From the NCBI GenBank assembly GCA_002254285.1, contig NIUZ01000028.1:1-17509 (forward strand): a DNA stretch of 17,509 nucleotides, read 5' to 3'. The first letter of the stretch is position 1. Each line of letters begins with the position of its first letter. The stretch comes from Bacteroidetes bacterium 4572_112. GTDB lineage: Bacteria > Bacteroidota > Bacteroidia > Bacteroidales > UBA1556. Under the pieces are notes generated by a model, which searched no databases, had not been told where the DNA came from, and was given only the letters and a program-made list of their open reading frames with translations. Of the stretch, positions 1 through 7,413 are shown piece after piece. A program made the position numbers and the translations under genes.

Positions 1-1959
1 AAAGAATTGAATAACGAAAACTCAATGGGTGCATGTTGCGGCAATATCGCTACTATTTATACGGCACAGGGAGATTACTCGAGTGCATTGGAATACAACC
101 AAAAAGCGTTATCCATATTCGAGAAGGTGGGTAATAAAGATTATACACATCTCGTCCGACAGAATATCGGTCATTTGTATTATAAAATGGGAGATAACGA
201 TAAAGCTTTATCACACTATTTTGAAGCGGTTGAATATTATACAAAAACAAATAATAACATACGTTTAGTGCTGCTTTACCAAAATATTGTAGCCCTTTAT
301 ATTGCGATAGATGAAGATTCATTGGCTTTAGATTATTCCGAAAGGCTGATACCGCTTTGTAAATCTGCAGGTGCCAAACAGGAGTTAACCAATGCCTATA
401 TCAATCTTGGAATTATTCAAAGAAATCTTGGCAATAGCGATTTAGCAAAAAAGAATTATATAAAAGCCCTTTCGGCGATTGAAAAAACAGACGATTTATA
501 TGCTAACTGGTCTGTAAATTATTCATTGGCACAATTATACATAGATGAGAAAAAATATAACATGGCGTTGGATTATGCCTATAAGTCTAATGAAAGCGCA
601 ATAATAATGGGCAGGCTTTCAGAAAAAGCCCAATCTGCCCAAATACTGTCGCACATATATAAGAAAATGAATAATTATAAAAAAGCCTATGATTATTATG
701 TCATTTTTAAAACAACAAAAGACAGCATTTTGAACGAAAGCAATATTAAAGAAATAACCAACCTCGAAAATCAATATAAGTTTGATAAAGAAAAAGAAGC
801 CATAGCAACCGAACAAGCCAAAAAAGATGCAATACAAGCAGAAGAATTGAAACGCCAAAAAGTAGTAAGAAATTCGTTTATTATCGGTTTTGTTTTAATG
901 ATAGTTTTTGCCTTCATTATATTCAGAAACTTAGCCCAAAAACGCAAAGCGAATCGTTTATTGGCCGAACAAAAAGAAGAAATTGAAACCCAGTCCGAAG
1001 AACTGAAAACGACAAACGAAAAATTGGTAGAACTCGACCATTTTAAACAAGGGCTTACCAGCATGATTGTGCACGACCTGAAAAATCCGCTGAACGGCAT
1101 TTTAAATGTTTCAAAATCGTATTCACCTGAAAACCAAGTGGTGCAAATGAAACAAATAGGTAAGCAAATGCTGAATATGGTACTCAATATCTTGGATATA
1201 AATAAATTTGAAGATAGCCAAATGACTGTAGACAAAACGTCGATATCGCTTGCGCAGATAGCACATGCAGCCATATCAGGCATTAATTTTTTGACCCAGC
1301 AGAAAAATTTGACTATCGACAACACTATTCCCCCGACAATAGTTGTAAATGCCGACCGTGAAATTATTGAGCGGGTATTTACCAACTTATTAACCAATGC
1401 CATAAAATACACCCCAAATAACGGTAAAATCTCTTTACAAGCTGAAATTACAGATACAAAACAAAAGTTTGTGAAAATATCGGTTTCCGATACAGGTGAA
1501 GGAATATCACAAGATAAATTACACCTTGTTTTTGCAAAATTTGGACAAGTTTCTGCAAAAAAATCGGGTAGTGTCCGCTCAACCGGTTTGGGGCTTACAT
1601 TTTGTAAAATGGCAGTTGAAGCCCACGAAGGTAAAATTGATGTGAAATCGGAACTGAATAAAGGAACAACTTTTTGGTTTACATTACAGGCTACTAACGA
1701 TGAGCTTGTTCAACAGCCTGAAAAGCAGGTTTTAGAAGTGAAATCTGAAAAGCTTTCGCTAAATGCAGACGAAAAGAAAATACTTAAACCTTACATTACA
1801 CAATTTGAAAAAACAGAAATTTACAAAATGCTCGAATTGCGAAAAATTTTACGGCAAATTACAGCTAATAGCGATAATATTCAAAAATGGAAAAAAGAAA
1901 TGCAGCAAGCCATTCGTAGCGGTAATCAAAGAAAATATAACAAACTATTAAACATATAA
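1..1959 (+). CDS. TPR sensor histidine kinase, 5'-truncated by window edge
   Basis: The reading frame is open from base 1, so the start and any signal peptide lie upstream; at least 652 residues are visible. Numbering from the TTG codon at base 7, residues 1-245 are tetratricopeptide repeats (about six), presumably the periplasmic or extracytoplasmic sensor. A coiled coil leads to one membrane helix at about 288-307 and a second coiled coil at 312-345. A HisKA domain follows with the phospho-acceptor H356 in MIVHDLKNPLNG. The HATPase_c domain shows N-box NLLTNAIKYT (460-469), G1 DTGEGI (495-500) and G2 TGLGL (526-530), so it looks catalytically intact. A charged helical tail of about 75 residues follows, of the kind seen after kinase cores in Bacteroidota. 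The next gene starts 4 nt downstream, so the two are almost certainly co-transcribed and probably form one relay. The signal sensed is unknown. Confidence 0.93.
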   Translation, partial: KELNNENSMGACCGNIATIYTAQGDYSSALEYNQKALSIFEKVGNKDYTHLVRQNIGHLYYKMGDNDKALSHYFEAVEYYTKTNNNIRLVLLYQNIVALYIAIDEDSLALDYSERLIPLCKSAGAKQELTNAYINLGIIQRNLGNSDLAKKNYIKALSAIEKTDDLYANWSVNYSLAQLYIDEKKYNMALDYAYKSNESAIIMGRLSEKAQSAQILSHIYKKMNNYKKAYDYYVIFKTTKDSILNESNIKEITNLENQYKFDKEKEAIATEQAKKDAIQAEELKRQKVVRNSFIIGFVLMIVFAFIIFRNLAQKRKANRLLAEQKEEIETQSEELKTTNEKLVELDHFKQGLTSMIVHDLKNPLNGILNVSKSYSPENQVVQMKQIGKQMLNMVLNILDINKFEDSQMTVDKTSISLAQIAHAAISGINFLTQQKNLTIDNTIPPTIVVNADREIIERVFTNLLTNAIKYTPNNGKISLQAEITDTKQKFVKISVSDTGEGISQDKLHLVFAKFGQVSAKKSGSVRSTGLGLTFCKMAVEAHEGKIDVKSELNKGTTFWFTLQATNDELVQQPEKQVLEVKSEKLSLNADEKKILKPYITQFEKTEIYKMLELRKILRQITANSDNIQKWKKEMQQAIRSGNQRKYNKLLNI

Positions 1960-1963
1960 ACCT

Positions 1964-3052
1964 ATGCAAGTGCCTAAAGTATTAATTGTTGACGATGATA
2001 TAGCCCATTTAGAGGCAATTATCGATATCATTGAAGAGTCCAGTTGTAATTATGAAATTTTTTCGGCACTCAATGGTAAAACCGCCTTAGAAATTACACA
2101 GAAAGAAATGCCCGATCTAATTATTACAGATTGGGAAATGCCCACAATGAGTGGAATTGAGTTTATAGAACAATTGAAAAATGATCAAAAATCAATAGAT
2201 ATTCCTGTAATTATGTGCACAGGCATTATGACAACATCAGAAAACTTAGAAACAGCACTAAAGGTAGGAGCTGTGGATTATATACGCAAACCCGTTGATA
2301 AAATTGAGCTTATTGCACGCATAAAAGCAAATTTGCATTTAGCCGAGAAGTATAATGAAGTAAAGAAGCTAAATGAGATGAAAGACAATATCTTTTCTGT
2401 TATTTCACATGATTTGCGTGGACCTGTGGGAATTATAAAAACATTTGCCGACCTAATCATAGAAGGTGAGTTTAAAAATGAGCAGGAAAAGCTTATAAAT
2501 ATTATTAAAATAATTGGCAAACAAAGCAGTTCTATTTTCAACACGCTTGAAAACCTATTGTCATGGGCTCGTTGTCAACGTAATGCCATTTCTTACAATC
2601 CACAAAAGCAACCATTAAGCAATTCAATTAAAGATAACATGCAACTATTAGATGAAATTGCTGCAAAAAAGAAAATAAAAATTGTAAATCAAGTATATGA
2701 AAACCATAATGCTATGTTTGATTTGAATTCAATTTCAACCGTTGTACGCAACCTTCTTACCAATGCCATAAAATTCACTCACGTAAATGGTAAAATTACA
2801 ATTAACGCTAAAGAAGAGGAATCGTATCACATAGTTTCAATTACTGACACTGGAATCGGAATTAGTCCTGAACGGATTGATATAATATTTGATAAAACAT
2901 CCTACGAAACAACCTTCGGAACGAAATCGGAAAAGGGTTCAGGTTTAGGAATAAAACTTTGTCAAGAATTTATTGATATGCATAAAGGAAAAATATGGGT
3001 TGAAAGCGAATTAGGAAAAGGAAGTATATTCTATTTTTCAATTCCAAAATGA
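1964..3052 (+). CDS. Receiver-first hybrid histidine kinase
   Basis: This 362-residue cytoplasmic protein has a receiver domain at about 5-125 followed directly by a kinase core. The receiver has the acidic pocket D10-D12 (VDDD), the phospho-acceptor D56 in TDWEMP, T86 and K109 in RKP, so it should be phosphorylatable. The HisKA H-box is SVISHDLRGP with H149. HATPase_c shows N-box NLLTNAIKFT (263-272), G1 DTGIGIS (295-301) and G2 GSGLGI (325-330). There is no membrane helix and no DNA-binding domain. The order receiver then kinase suggests that it takes phosphate from, or is controlled by, another kinase; the TPR kinase 4 nt upstream is the obvious candidate. Where the signal goes next is not visible. 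The gene ends 12 nt before the attC-like repeat. Confidence 0.93.
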   Translation: MQVPKVLIVDDDIAHLEAIIDIIEESSCNYEIFSALNGKTALEITQKEMPDLIITDWEMPTMSGIEFIEQLKNDQKSIDIPVIMCTGIMTTSENLETALKVGAVDYIRKPVDKIELIARIKANLHLAEKYNEVKKLNEMKDNIFSVISHDLRGPVGIIKTFADLIIEGEFKNEQEKLINIIKIIGKQSSSIFNTLENLLSWARCQRNAISYNPQKQPLSNSIKDNMQLLDEIAAKKKIKIVNQVYENHNAMFDLNSISTVVRNLLTNAIKFTHVNGKITINAKEEESYHIVSITDTGIGISPERIDIIFDKTSYETTFGTKSEKGSGLGIKLCQEFIDMHKGKIWVESELGKGSIFYFSIPK

Positions 3053-3063
3053 TTGAAAACTAG

Positions 3064-3200
3064 TGGCAACACGCTATAATATTTCATGGCGAGCAAATCG
3101 TAAACTTATAAGCTTCTAGCAAATAAAATAGTATATTCGTGGGCAGAGAAATTATGGTAGAGAAATCCGCCACGAAAATATATAGCCGCACGTTATGGGC
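3064..3200. repeat. attC-like imperfect inverted repeat
   Basis: The 178-nt gap between the hybrid kinase and the serine hydrolase holds a large imperfect inverted repeat. The left arm at 3073-3091 (GCTATAATATTTCATGGCG) matches the reverse complement of the right arm at 3168-3186 (CGCCACGAAAATATATAGC) at 15 of 19 positions. Beyond the arms lie AAC on the left (3068-3070) and GTTATGGGC on the right (3192-3200). The size of about 140 nt, the partly paired arms and an outer GTT box ahead of the next gene resemble an integron attC site. GTTATGGGC does not fit the GTTRRRY consensus exactly. The mirror of the right end, GCCCATA, reappears just after the hydrolase gene at 4261-4267. No integrase gene is in the window. 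It could instead be another intergenic fold-back repeat. Confidence 0.5.
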
Positions 3201-3230
3201 AATTAAAAAAATGACAATTCCTGAAATAAA

Positions 3231-4268
3231 ATGACAAAAAAACAAATCAAACGAATACTCAAAATAGTATTTATTATTGCAAGCATATCTTCGTTATGGC
3301 TCGTGCCTTGGATTTTGGTAAAGGCTTGGGTTTTACCACTGCCTGATACAGTTCAAGAACAAGTAAATGAAGCAATTGGTAATGGATTTGATGGAATGAT
3401 TGTTTATGTGGACGAAGCCGGAAAATCACCAGTATTCTATACAGGCGGTTGGAAAGACCGAAAAAACAAAATACCTGCTGACCCAAAATCTTTATTCAAA
3501 ATTGCCAGTATCAGTAAGTTATATAATGCTGTTGCTATTGCCAAATTGGTCAATGATAAACGTTTGGACTTGAATAAAACACTTGCTGACTACTTTCCAG
3601 AACTTGTGGGAAGAATTGAAAATTCCGAGAAAATCACGTTGAGAATGATGGTGCAACACAGGAGTGGAATTCCAAATTATACCAACTATCCCAATTTTTG
3701 GGAAAATCCACCAGAAAGCCGTGAAGAAACTCTTGAACTTGCACTTGATTTACCTGCTAACTTTGAACCAAATGAAGATTATGGTTATTCCAACACAAAT
3801 TATTTGTTGATTGGTGCTCTCATTGATAAAATATTGGGTTATAGTCATCAACAATATATTAAAGAAAAAATATTAATTCCTCTCAGACTTAATAATACTT
3901 TCTTTTCACTAAGTGAAGTTAATATAGATGAAGTTATGAGTGGCTATCACGTTGGACATCCTTATGATTTAAAGACAGACGAGAATGGAATGTTGGCTTC
4001 TGTAGAGGATGTAGGCATATTTTTGAGAGCATTAAATAATGGTTCCGTGTTTGAAGATGGGGAACAAACAATCTATTCTTCAATCTATGAGTACGGACAT
4101 TCGGGGTGGGTTCCTGGATACCAAAGTTTTGCCGAATATCACAAAGATATTGATGCTGTTATTGTTCAGTTTAATAACACAACTGATGCTAAACTATATA
4201 TGTGGAACTTGGCGGAAATAGAATATAACCGAATAGTAAAAATAATTAGAAATAATAAAAGCCCATAA
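3231..4268 (+). CDS. Membrane-anchored serine hydrolase (class C beta-lactamase / DD-peptidase family)
   Basis: This 345-residue protein has an N-terminal hydrophobic segment at about 10-32 (signal anchor) and a periplasmic serine hydrolase domain from about 38. The three active-site elements of the beta-lactamase/penicillin-binding fold are present: SxxK as S93-I-S-K96, YxN as Y186-S-N188, and HxG as H290-S-G292 (in place of KTG). The length is near the usual 330-400. Substrates in this family range from D-Ala peptides to esters, so none is assigned. The gene stands alone between an attC-like repeat and a group II intron remnant, as a captured cassette would. The last base of its TAA stop (4268) appears to be the first base of the inverted intron. 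It is otherwise intact. Confidence 0.9.
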   Translation: MTKKQIKRILKIVFIIASISSLWLVPWILVKAWVLPLPDTVQEQVNEAIGNGFDGMIVYVDEAGKSPVFYTGGWKDRKNKIPADPKSLFKIASISKLYNAVAIAKLVNDKRLDLNKTLADYFPELVGRIENSEKITLRMMVQHRSGIPNYTNYPNFWENPPESREETLELALDLPANFEPNEDYGYSNTNYLLIGALIDKILGYSHQQYIKEKILIPLRLNNTFFSLSEVNIDEVMSGYHVGHPYDLKTDENGMLASVEDVGIFLRALNNGSVFEDGEQTIYSSIYEYGHSGWVPGYQSFAEYHKDIDAVIVQFNNTTDAKLYMWNLAEIEYNRIVKIIRNNKSP

Positions 4269-4313
4269 TCGAGTAGGCGGCTGACGGTCGAATGACCGCC
4301 GTGCACCTCTCAC

Positions 4314-4395
4314 ACCACCGTGCATACGGATACTTCGCACTCCCCTACTAATAAATATCCACTGGATATTTATTCTTGGGCACATACACGGCGGT
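4314..4395 (-). other. Group II intron domain V with 53-nt insertion at its tip
   Basis: On the minus strand ACCGCCGTG (4395-4387) pairs with CACGGTGGT (4322-4314), giving nine pairs including one G-U. Above a two-base bulge, TATG (4386-4383) can pair with CGTA (4328-4325). This matches the lower stem, bulge and upper stem of domain V, the catalytic core. In an active intron a tetraloop closes the tip; here about 53 nt (4330-4382) lie between the strands. This assignment is inferred from pairing and position before domain VI. Confidence 0.6.
4350..4374. repeat. Perfect 11-bp inverted repeat inside the intron's domain V
   Basis: AATAAATATCC (4350-4360) is followed by ACT and by its exact reverse complement GGATATTTATT (4364-4374). 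It lies in the sequence that separates the two strands of domain V, so it is either part of an insertion or a replacement of the normal loop. Confidence 0.8.
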
Positions 4396-4398
4396 TCA

Positions 4399-5064
4399 TT
4401 AATGCTGCTTCACACGTTTAAAGTAATCTCTAAAACTCCAGTAACCTTTTGTTTTAAGACGTGCAATTGTAATAGTCGTGATTAATATAGGACTCTACCA
4501 TAGTGTTTATTATTAATGATTTTTTTTAAGGTATTCATGAATTCCGTTTCACTCTATTTCTTGTTCGACTCCAAGCGTATGCTTGGCCGGGTTCTATTCC
4601 TAAACGAATAAGATTTTTTCTTTTCCTTTCAGGCTTAGTTCACGTTGTGATTATTTATAAGGTGTTCATGATTTTCGCAGCGTTACAATTCGTAGCCACT
4701 CATCTAACTTCTTCAGCTTTTGCTCTATGGAGGCTATTTTAAAGTAGTTTACCCATCCAAATAATAGTGAATTAATATCTGTAATACGCTCATCAAAACT
4801 AGCAGGAATAGTCTTTTTGGTTATTCGCTTAAGCTTTGCTTTTAGCTCTTGCCATTTCGATTTCTTTACTATTAATTGATACTTTCCCTTTTCTCCTTTC
4901 TTATAGATTGGAACAAAGCCAAAACCCAAAGTGGTGAAATTAACAGATTTACGTATTCCGCTTTTCTCCCTATTTATTGGCAACAATAATACTTTATAAC
5001 GATGTCCTCTTTTCTCAAGCACTTTATCTAACTCATTGAGCCCCCCGCTACTGCCAGATTGCAT
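4399..5064 (-). pseudogene. ltrA: Group II intron reverse transcriptase/maturase remnant
   Basis: Three stretches of a group II intron-encoded protein can be read on the minus strand. From 5064 to about 4683 one frame gives the segment after the RT GG motif (LNELDKVLEKRGHR), then jumps to NREKS, then the maturase domain with FGF, ITKK and GWVNYFK. About 30 residues that normally hold the catalytic YADD motif are missing between GHRY and NREKS, near 4990. From about 4645 to 4556 a second frame gives KPERKRKNLIRLG and AYAWSRTR. From 4488 to 4399 the first frame returns with ITTITIARLKTKGYWSF and the normal C-terminus, stopping at 4399-4401. The N-terminal RT blocks 0-4 are absent. With two frame changes and two deletions it cannot be an active enzyme. 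The homology is clear from the maturase motifs alone. Confidence 0.9.
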
Positions 5065-5133
5065 CTGGTGGTGTGTATAACAGGCCGCCTATAGCATGCA
5101 ATTAAGCCAAATATATTAAAGCAACGCGATACA

Positions 5134-5151
5134 TCCCGATAATTATCGGGA
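5134..5151. repeat. CCCGAT/ATCGGG palindrome, copy 1
   Basis: TCCCGAT-AATT-ATCGGGA is a perfect 7-bp inverted repeat. It lies in the 5079-5190 flank to the right of the intron remnant, 39 nt before the next start codon. That flank begins TAACAGGCCGCCTATAGC, which resembles the reverse complement of the right end of the attC-like repeat at 3180-3200, and holds no gene. Two relatives of this palindrome lie at 5917 and 5956. Confidence 0.75.
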
Positions 5152-5190
5152 GCGTAGCAGCCAGGTGTAGCGTACAAAAAAATATTTCAA

Positions 5191-5842
5191 ATGAAGATAA
5201 GTTTTTCACATATAGTACCTCTTTTGCTTCTGACTTTAATTACAAGCATAGCATTGGGGCAAACTCAGATTAAAATTAAGTTAACAATTGATACTGACTG
5301 TGTATGTAATCAAATTTATTTACACTCCCTCTGATTCGTCAGAAAGAAAAAGTCCGTACTATTTTGCTTTAAGTAACTATGAAACACAAATTCAGCTAAA
5401 CTGCTTTTTCTTTAATAAAAGATACCCTTCGTTATTGGATCTAATGGGCAAAAAGGATTCGTTTGTTATTAGCTCAACATATTTTGGTATTACCAATGGC
5501 GGAACAATAATTCCTACCCATACTGTTGTAATTTTTAGAAAACGGAAAAAATATTATGCATCATACTATAAATCTGAGCAAAGAGGGCTATCAATTCCTG
5601 CCATATCAACAAAAAGCTCTAAACACAAACCTCAGATTTTACTAACAGAAGAACAAGTACAGCGATTCAGACAGTTTGAAGTTAATTTCTTAAAACTGTC
5701 AATCAATGACAACCTAAGTTATGAAGTAAATACAAAAAATAACATTTGGATCAATGGCAAAAAGATTAGTTTTGATTCCAAGGGTTACATTGCTCTATTA
5801 CTGCGAAATGATTTAAATAAAACTACTTCCAATAAAAAATAA
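5191..5842 (+). pseudogene. Unknown secreted protein, apparent frameshift
   Basis: From the ATG at 5191 one frame gives a clear signal peptide (MKISF..., hydrophobic core LLLLTLITS, cleavage near ALG-Q) and continues to a TGA at 5332-5334 after 47 residues. The next frame is open, with no good ATG, from before 5300 to the TAA at 5840-5842 and encodes about 170 more residues beginning near YTPSDSSERKS. Reading through needs one base to be skipped between about 5300 and 5334, so one extra base is likely; the joined product would be about 217 residues. Either the gene is newly broken or the base is a sequence error. I do not recognise the family. The mature part is rich in Lys, Ser and Asn with no visible catalytic motif; it has a single Cys pair near the shift (CVC). 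It is monocistronic. Confidence 0.65.
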
Positions 5843-5913
5843 ATCGCACTTAAACACGCTTTATTCAAACCATTAAAATACCAAAATAATACACAAACTC
5901 CATCTCCTTCTCC

Positions 5914-5979
5914 TCCTCCCGATTACTATCGGGATCCTCTCCTTGTCCTTTTTCCTCCCGATTTCCATCGGGGTCCTCT
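5914..5979. repeat. Tandem pair of CCCGAT hairpin repeats in a C/T-rich tract
   Basis: Two 27-nt direct repeats, 5914-5940 and 5953-5979, differ at three positions and are 39 nt apart. Each has a central palindrome (5917-5934, TCCCGAT-TACT-ATCGGGA; 5956-5973, TCCCGAT-TTCC-ATCGGGG) flanked by TCCT on the left and TCCTCT on the right. The tract from about 5901 to 5985 is almost entirely C and T apart from the palindromes. It lies in the 306-nt gap between the frameshifted gene and the OmpA gene. The hairpins could end transcription of the gene upstream, or be dispersed repeats. No gene is seen here. Confidence 0.75.
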
Positions 5980-6052
5980 TCCCTTCAATGTAATTAACAT
6001 CCCCATGTTAGTATTTCTAGTATAATAAAGCCTTTAGCAGTGTGCATTATAA

Positions 6053-6060
6053 TATTTTTG
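6053..6060 (+). promoter_or_regulatory. Candidate Bacteroidota -7 element for the OmpA gene
   Basis: TATTTTTG matches the TAnnTTTG -7 consensus of the Bacteroidota housekeeping sigma factor. The -33 element is weak: only TTTA about 16 nt upstream. It would give a leader of roughly 80 nt before the ATG at 6149. Confidence 0.4.
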
Positions 6061-6148
6061 TTCAATTGGAACAATAATGCTGATTCTATTCGTTATTATC
6101 TTTCCAATTATGAAAATAAATTTTACAACACCTTATAATCAAAAGAAT

Positions 6149-7258
6149 ATGAACAATATACGTATTAAATTATTAGCTATTCTTCTAATAAGTACCATCG
6201 GCTTTACTAGCTGTGTGTCGAGCAAAAAGTATAAAGATTTACTTGGCAAACGAGAGTCTATTGAGCAGGAAAACAGTAAATTAAAAGATGACAACCGAAA
6301 TTTGAGAACATCAAATAACGAAAGAGCATCATTAATTGCAAAGCAAGAAAAGCAGATTTCTAATTTGGTTGAGGATACTACTAACTTAGGAAGAAACTAC
6401 CGCAGTATGCAGGGTAGATATAAAGGACTAAACAAGAACTATCAAGATTTACTTGCACAAAATCAGAATCTTATAAAAGGAAACCAGAGAGAAACCAAGA
6501 AAATTCTTGCACAATTGCAAAAATCTCAGGCTGACTTAATAAAGCGTGAAGATTCGCTTGCCGTACTAGAAACAGAATTTAATAAGCGCAAGAGCGAACT
6601 TGATGTATTAAGCCAAGAAATGGCAGCAATGCAAGAGCGTTTGCGTCAGAAAGAGCTTGCATATAATACCCTTAACGATGAAGTTAAACGCAAAGATAGC
6701 GCAATGATGGCTTTACGTAATAGTGTTGCCGATGCCTTAGTAGGTTTTGAGGGCCAAGGCTTGACTGTAACCACACGCAATGGTAGAGTTTATGTTTCTA
6801 TGGATAATAAATTGATGTTTGCAAGTGGAAGTTTCAATGTAAACTCAAACGGAAAAAATGCCCTTAATAAATTGGCAAATGTGCTTAAAGACAAGCAAGA
6901 TATTAATATCCTTGTGGAAGGACATACCGATAGCGTACCGTACAGAGGTAGCGGAAACCTGAATGACAATTGGGATTTAAGCTCAAAAAGAGCAACTTCT
7001 ATAGTAAGAATTCTTACAAATGGAAATATTGATCCTAAGAAAATAACTGCAGCAGGTAGAGGCGAATTTAACCCGATAGCTAGTAATGCAACTGCTGAAG
7101 GTAGAGCAAAGAACCGACGCACAGAAATCATTCTTATGCCAGACCTTAGCAACCTTTATAATATGGTTGTTGATGGAGCAAAAGCAGAAGACGAAGTAGA
7201 AAGTATTGAAGCTCCTGTCGAAGAAATTCCTGTTGAGGAATCTCCTAAAACAGAGTAA
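6149..7258 (+). CDS. OmpA-family peptidoglycan-binding lipoprotein with coiled coil
   Basis: I chose the ATG at 6149 over an in-frame one at 6077 because it gives a proper lipoprotein signal (MNNIRIKLLAILLISTIG, then FTSC with C22 as lipidated Cys). The protein has 369 residues. Residues 30-190 are a long charged coiled coil. Residues 215-330 are an OmpA/MotB C-terminal domain, with GHTDSVPY at 258-265, the DLSSKRA segment, GRGEFNPIASN and NRRTEI near 323-327; these residues bind the meso-diaminopimelate peptide of peptidoglycan in this family. An acidic, Pro/Glu-rich tail ends it (345-369). The likely role is to tie the outer membrane to the cell wall. It appears to be transcribed alone, with a hairpin after it. 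Confidence 0.93.
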   Translation: MNNIRIKLLAILLISTIGFTSCVSSKKYKDLLGKRESIEQENSKLKDDNRNLRTSNNERASLIAKQEKQISNLVEDTTNLGRNYRSMQGRYKGLNKNYQDLLAQNQNLIKGNQRETKKILAQLQKSQADLIKREDSLAVLETEFNKRKSELDVLSQEMAAMQERLRQKELAYNTLNDEVKRKDSAMMALRNSVADALVGFEGQGLTVTTRNGRVYVSMDNKLMFASGSFNVNSNGKNALNKLANVLKDKQDINILVEGHTDSVPYRGSGNLNDNWDLSSKRATSIVRILTNGNIDPKKITAAGRGEFNPIASNATAEGRAKNRRTEIILMPDLSNLYNMVVDGAKAEDEVESIEAPVEEIPVEESPKTE

Positions 7259-7303
7259 CAAAAGTTCATTTTATAGAATAATATTAATTCCATTATTTGT
7301 TTA

Positions 7304-7336
7304 ATACTACCAATAGCTAAATGTTTTTGGTAGTAT
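7304..7336 (+). terminator. Hairpin downstream of the OmpA gene
   Basis: ATACTACCAA and TTGGTAGTAT form a perfect 10-bp stem with a 13-nt loop, 46 nt after the OmpA stop. There is no T-run after it, so it may be a weak terminator or an mRNA-stabilising hairpin. Confidence 0.45.
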
Positions 7337-7405
7337 ACCAACTTAGAAGCAATACAAAATATGACTGAAATGAATAATTTTAGTAATTTTGCTTCTTGAT
7401 CGGTA

Positions 7406-7413
7406 TAAATTTG
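7406..7413 (+). promoter_or_regulatory. Candidate -7 element for the DUF1858 gene
   Basis: TAAATTTG fits TAnnTTTG. A second match, TAATTTTG, lies at 7384-7391 and contains the only nearby TTTG, which is 14 nt away and closer than usual for a -33 element. The expected leader to the ATG at 7474 is about 55 nt. Confidence 0.33.

Larger units (their letters stand above)
4268..5078 (-). mobile_element. Decayed group II intron, 3' portion
   Basis: The minus strand carries the 3' part of a group II intron. Its end, read on the minus strand, ends ...CCGCCTACTCGAT, with a bulged-A branch point candidate seven bases from the terminus and a domain VI hairpin (CGGTC-attc-GACCG) just before. Domain V-like strands lie at 4314-4329 and 4383-4395. 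Upstream are pieces of an intron-encoded reverse transcriptase/maturase. Domains I-III and the N-terminal half of the reverse transcriptase are missing: recognisable sequence begins near 5055, and apparent flanking DNA (TAACAGGCCGCC) starts near 5078. The exact right boundary is uncertain. The element cannot move by itself. The 3' exon on the minus strand begins TATGGGC, so the insertion point is inside the GCCCATA|AC end of an attC-like half-site. Confidence 0.82.

Noticed and set aside
771..1412. A 213-codon open frame on the minus strand
   Set aside because: It lies wholly antisense to the kinase core of the first gene, which has clear domain motifs; Cys/Phe-rich composition is typical of a shadow frame.
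3131..3168. Short GAGAAAT direct repeats between the arms of the attC-like repeat
   Set aside because: Only two short copies; too little to call a repeat array or CRISPR-like structure.
6077..6148. Upstream in-frame start of the OmpA gene
   Set aside because: It adds 24 residues ahead of a complete lipoprotein signal; the ATG at 6149 puts the lipobox Cys at residue 22, as expected.
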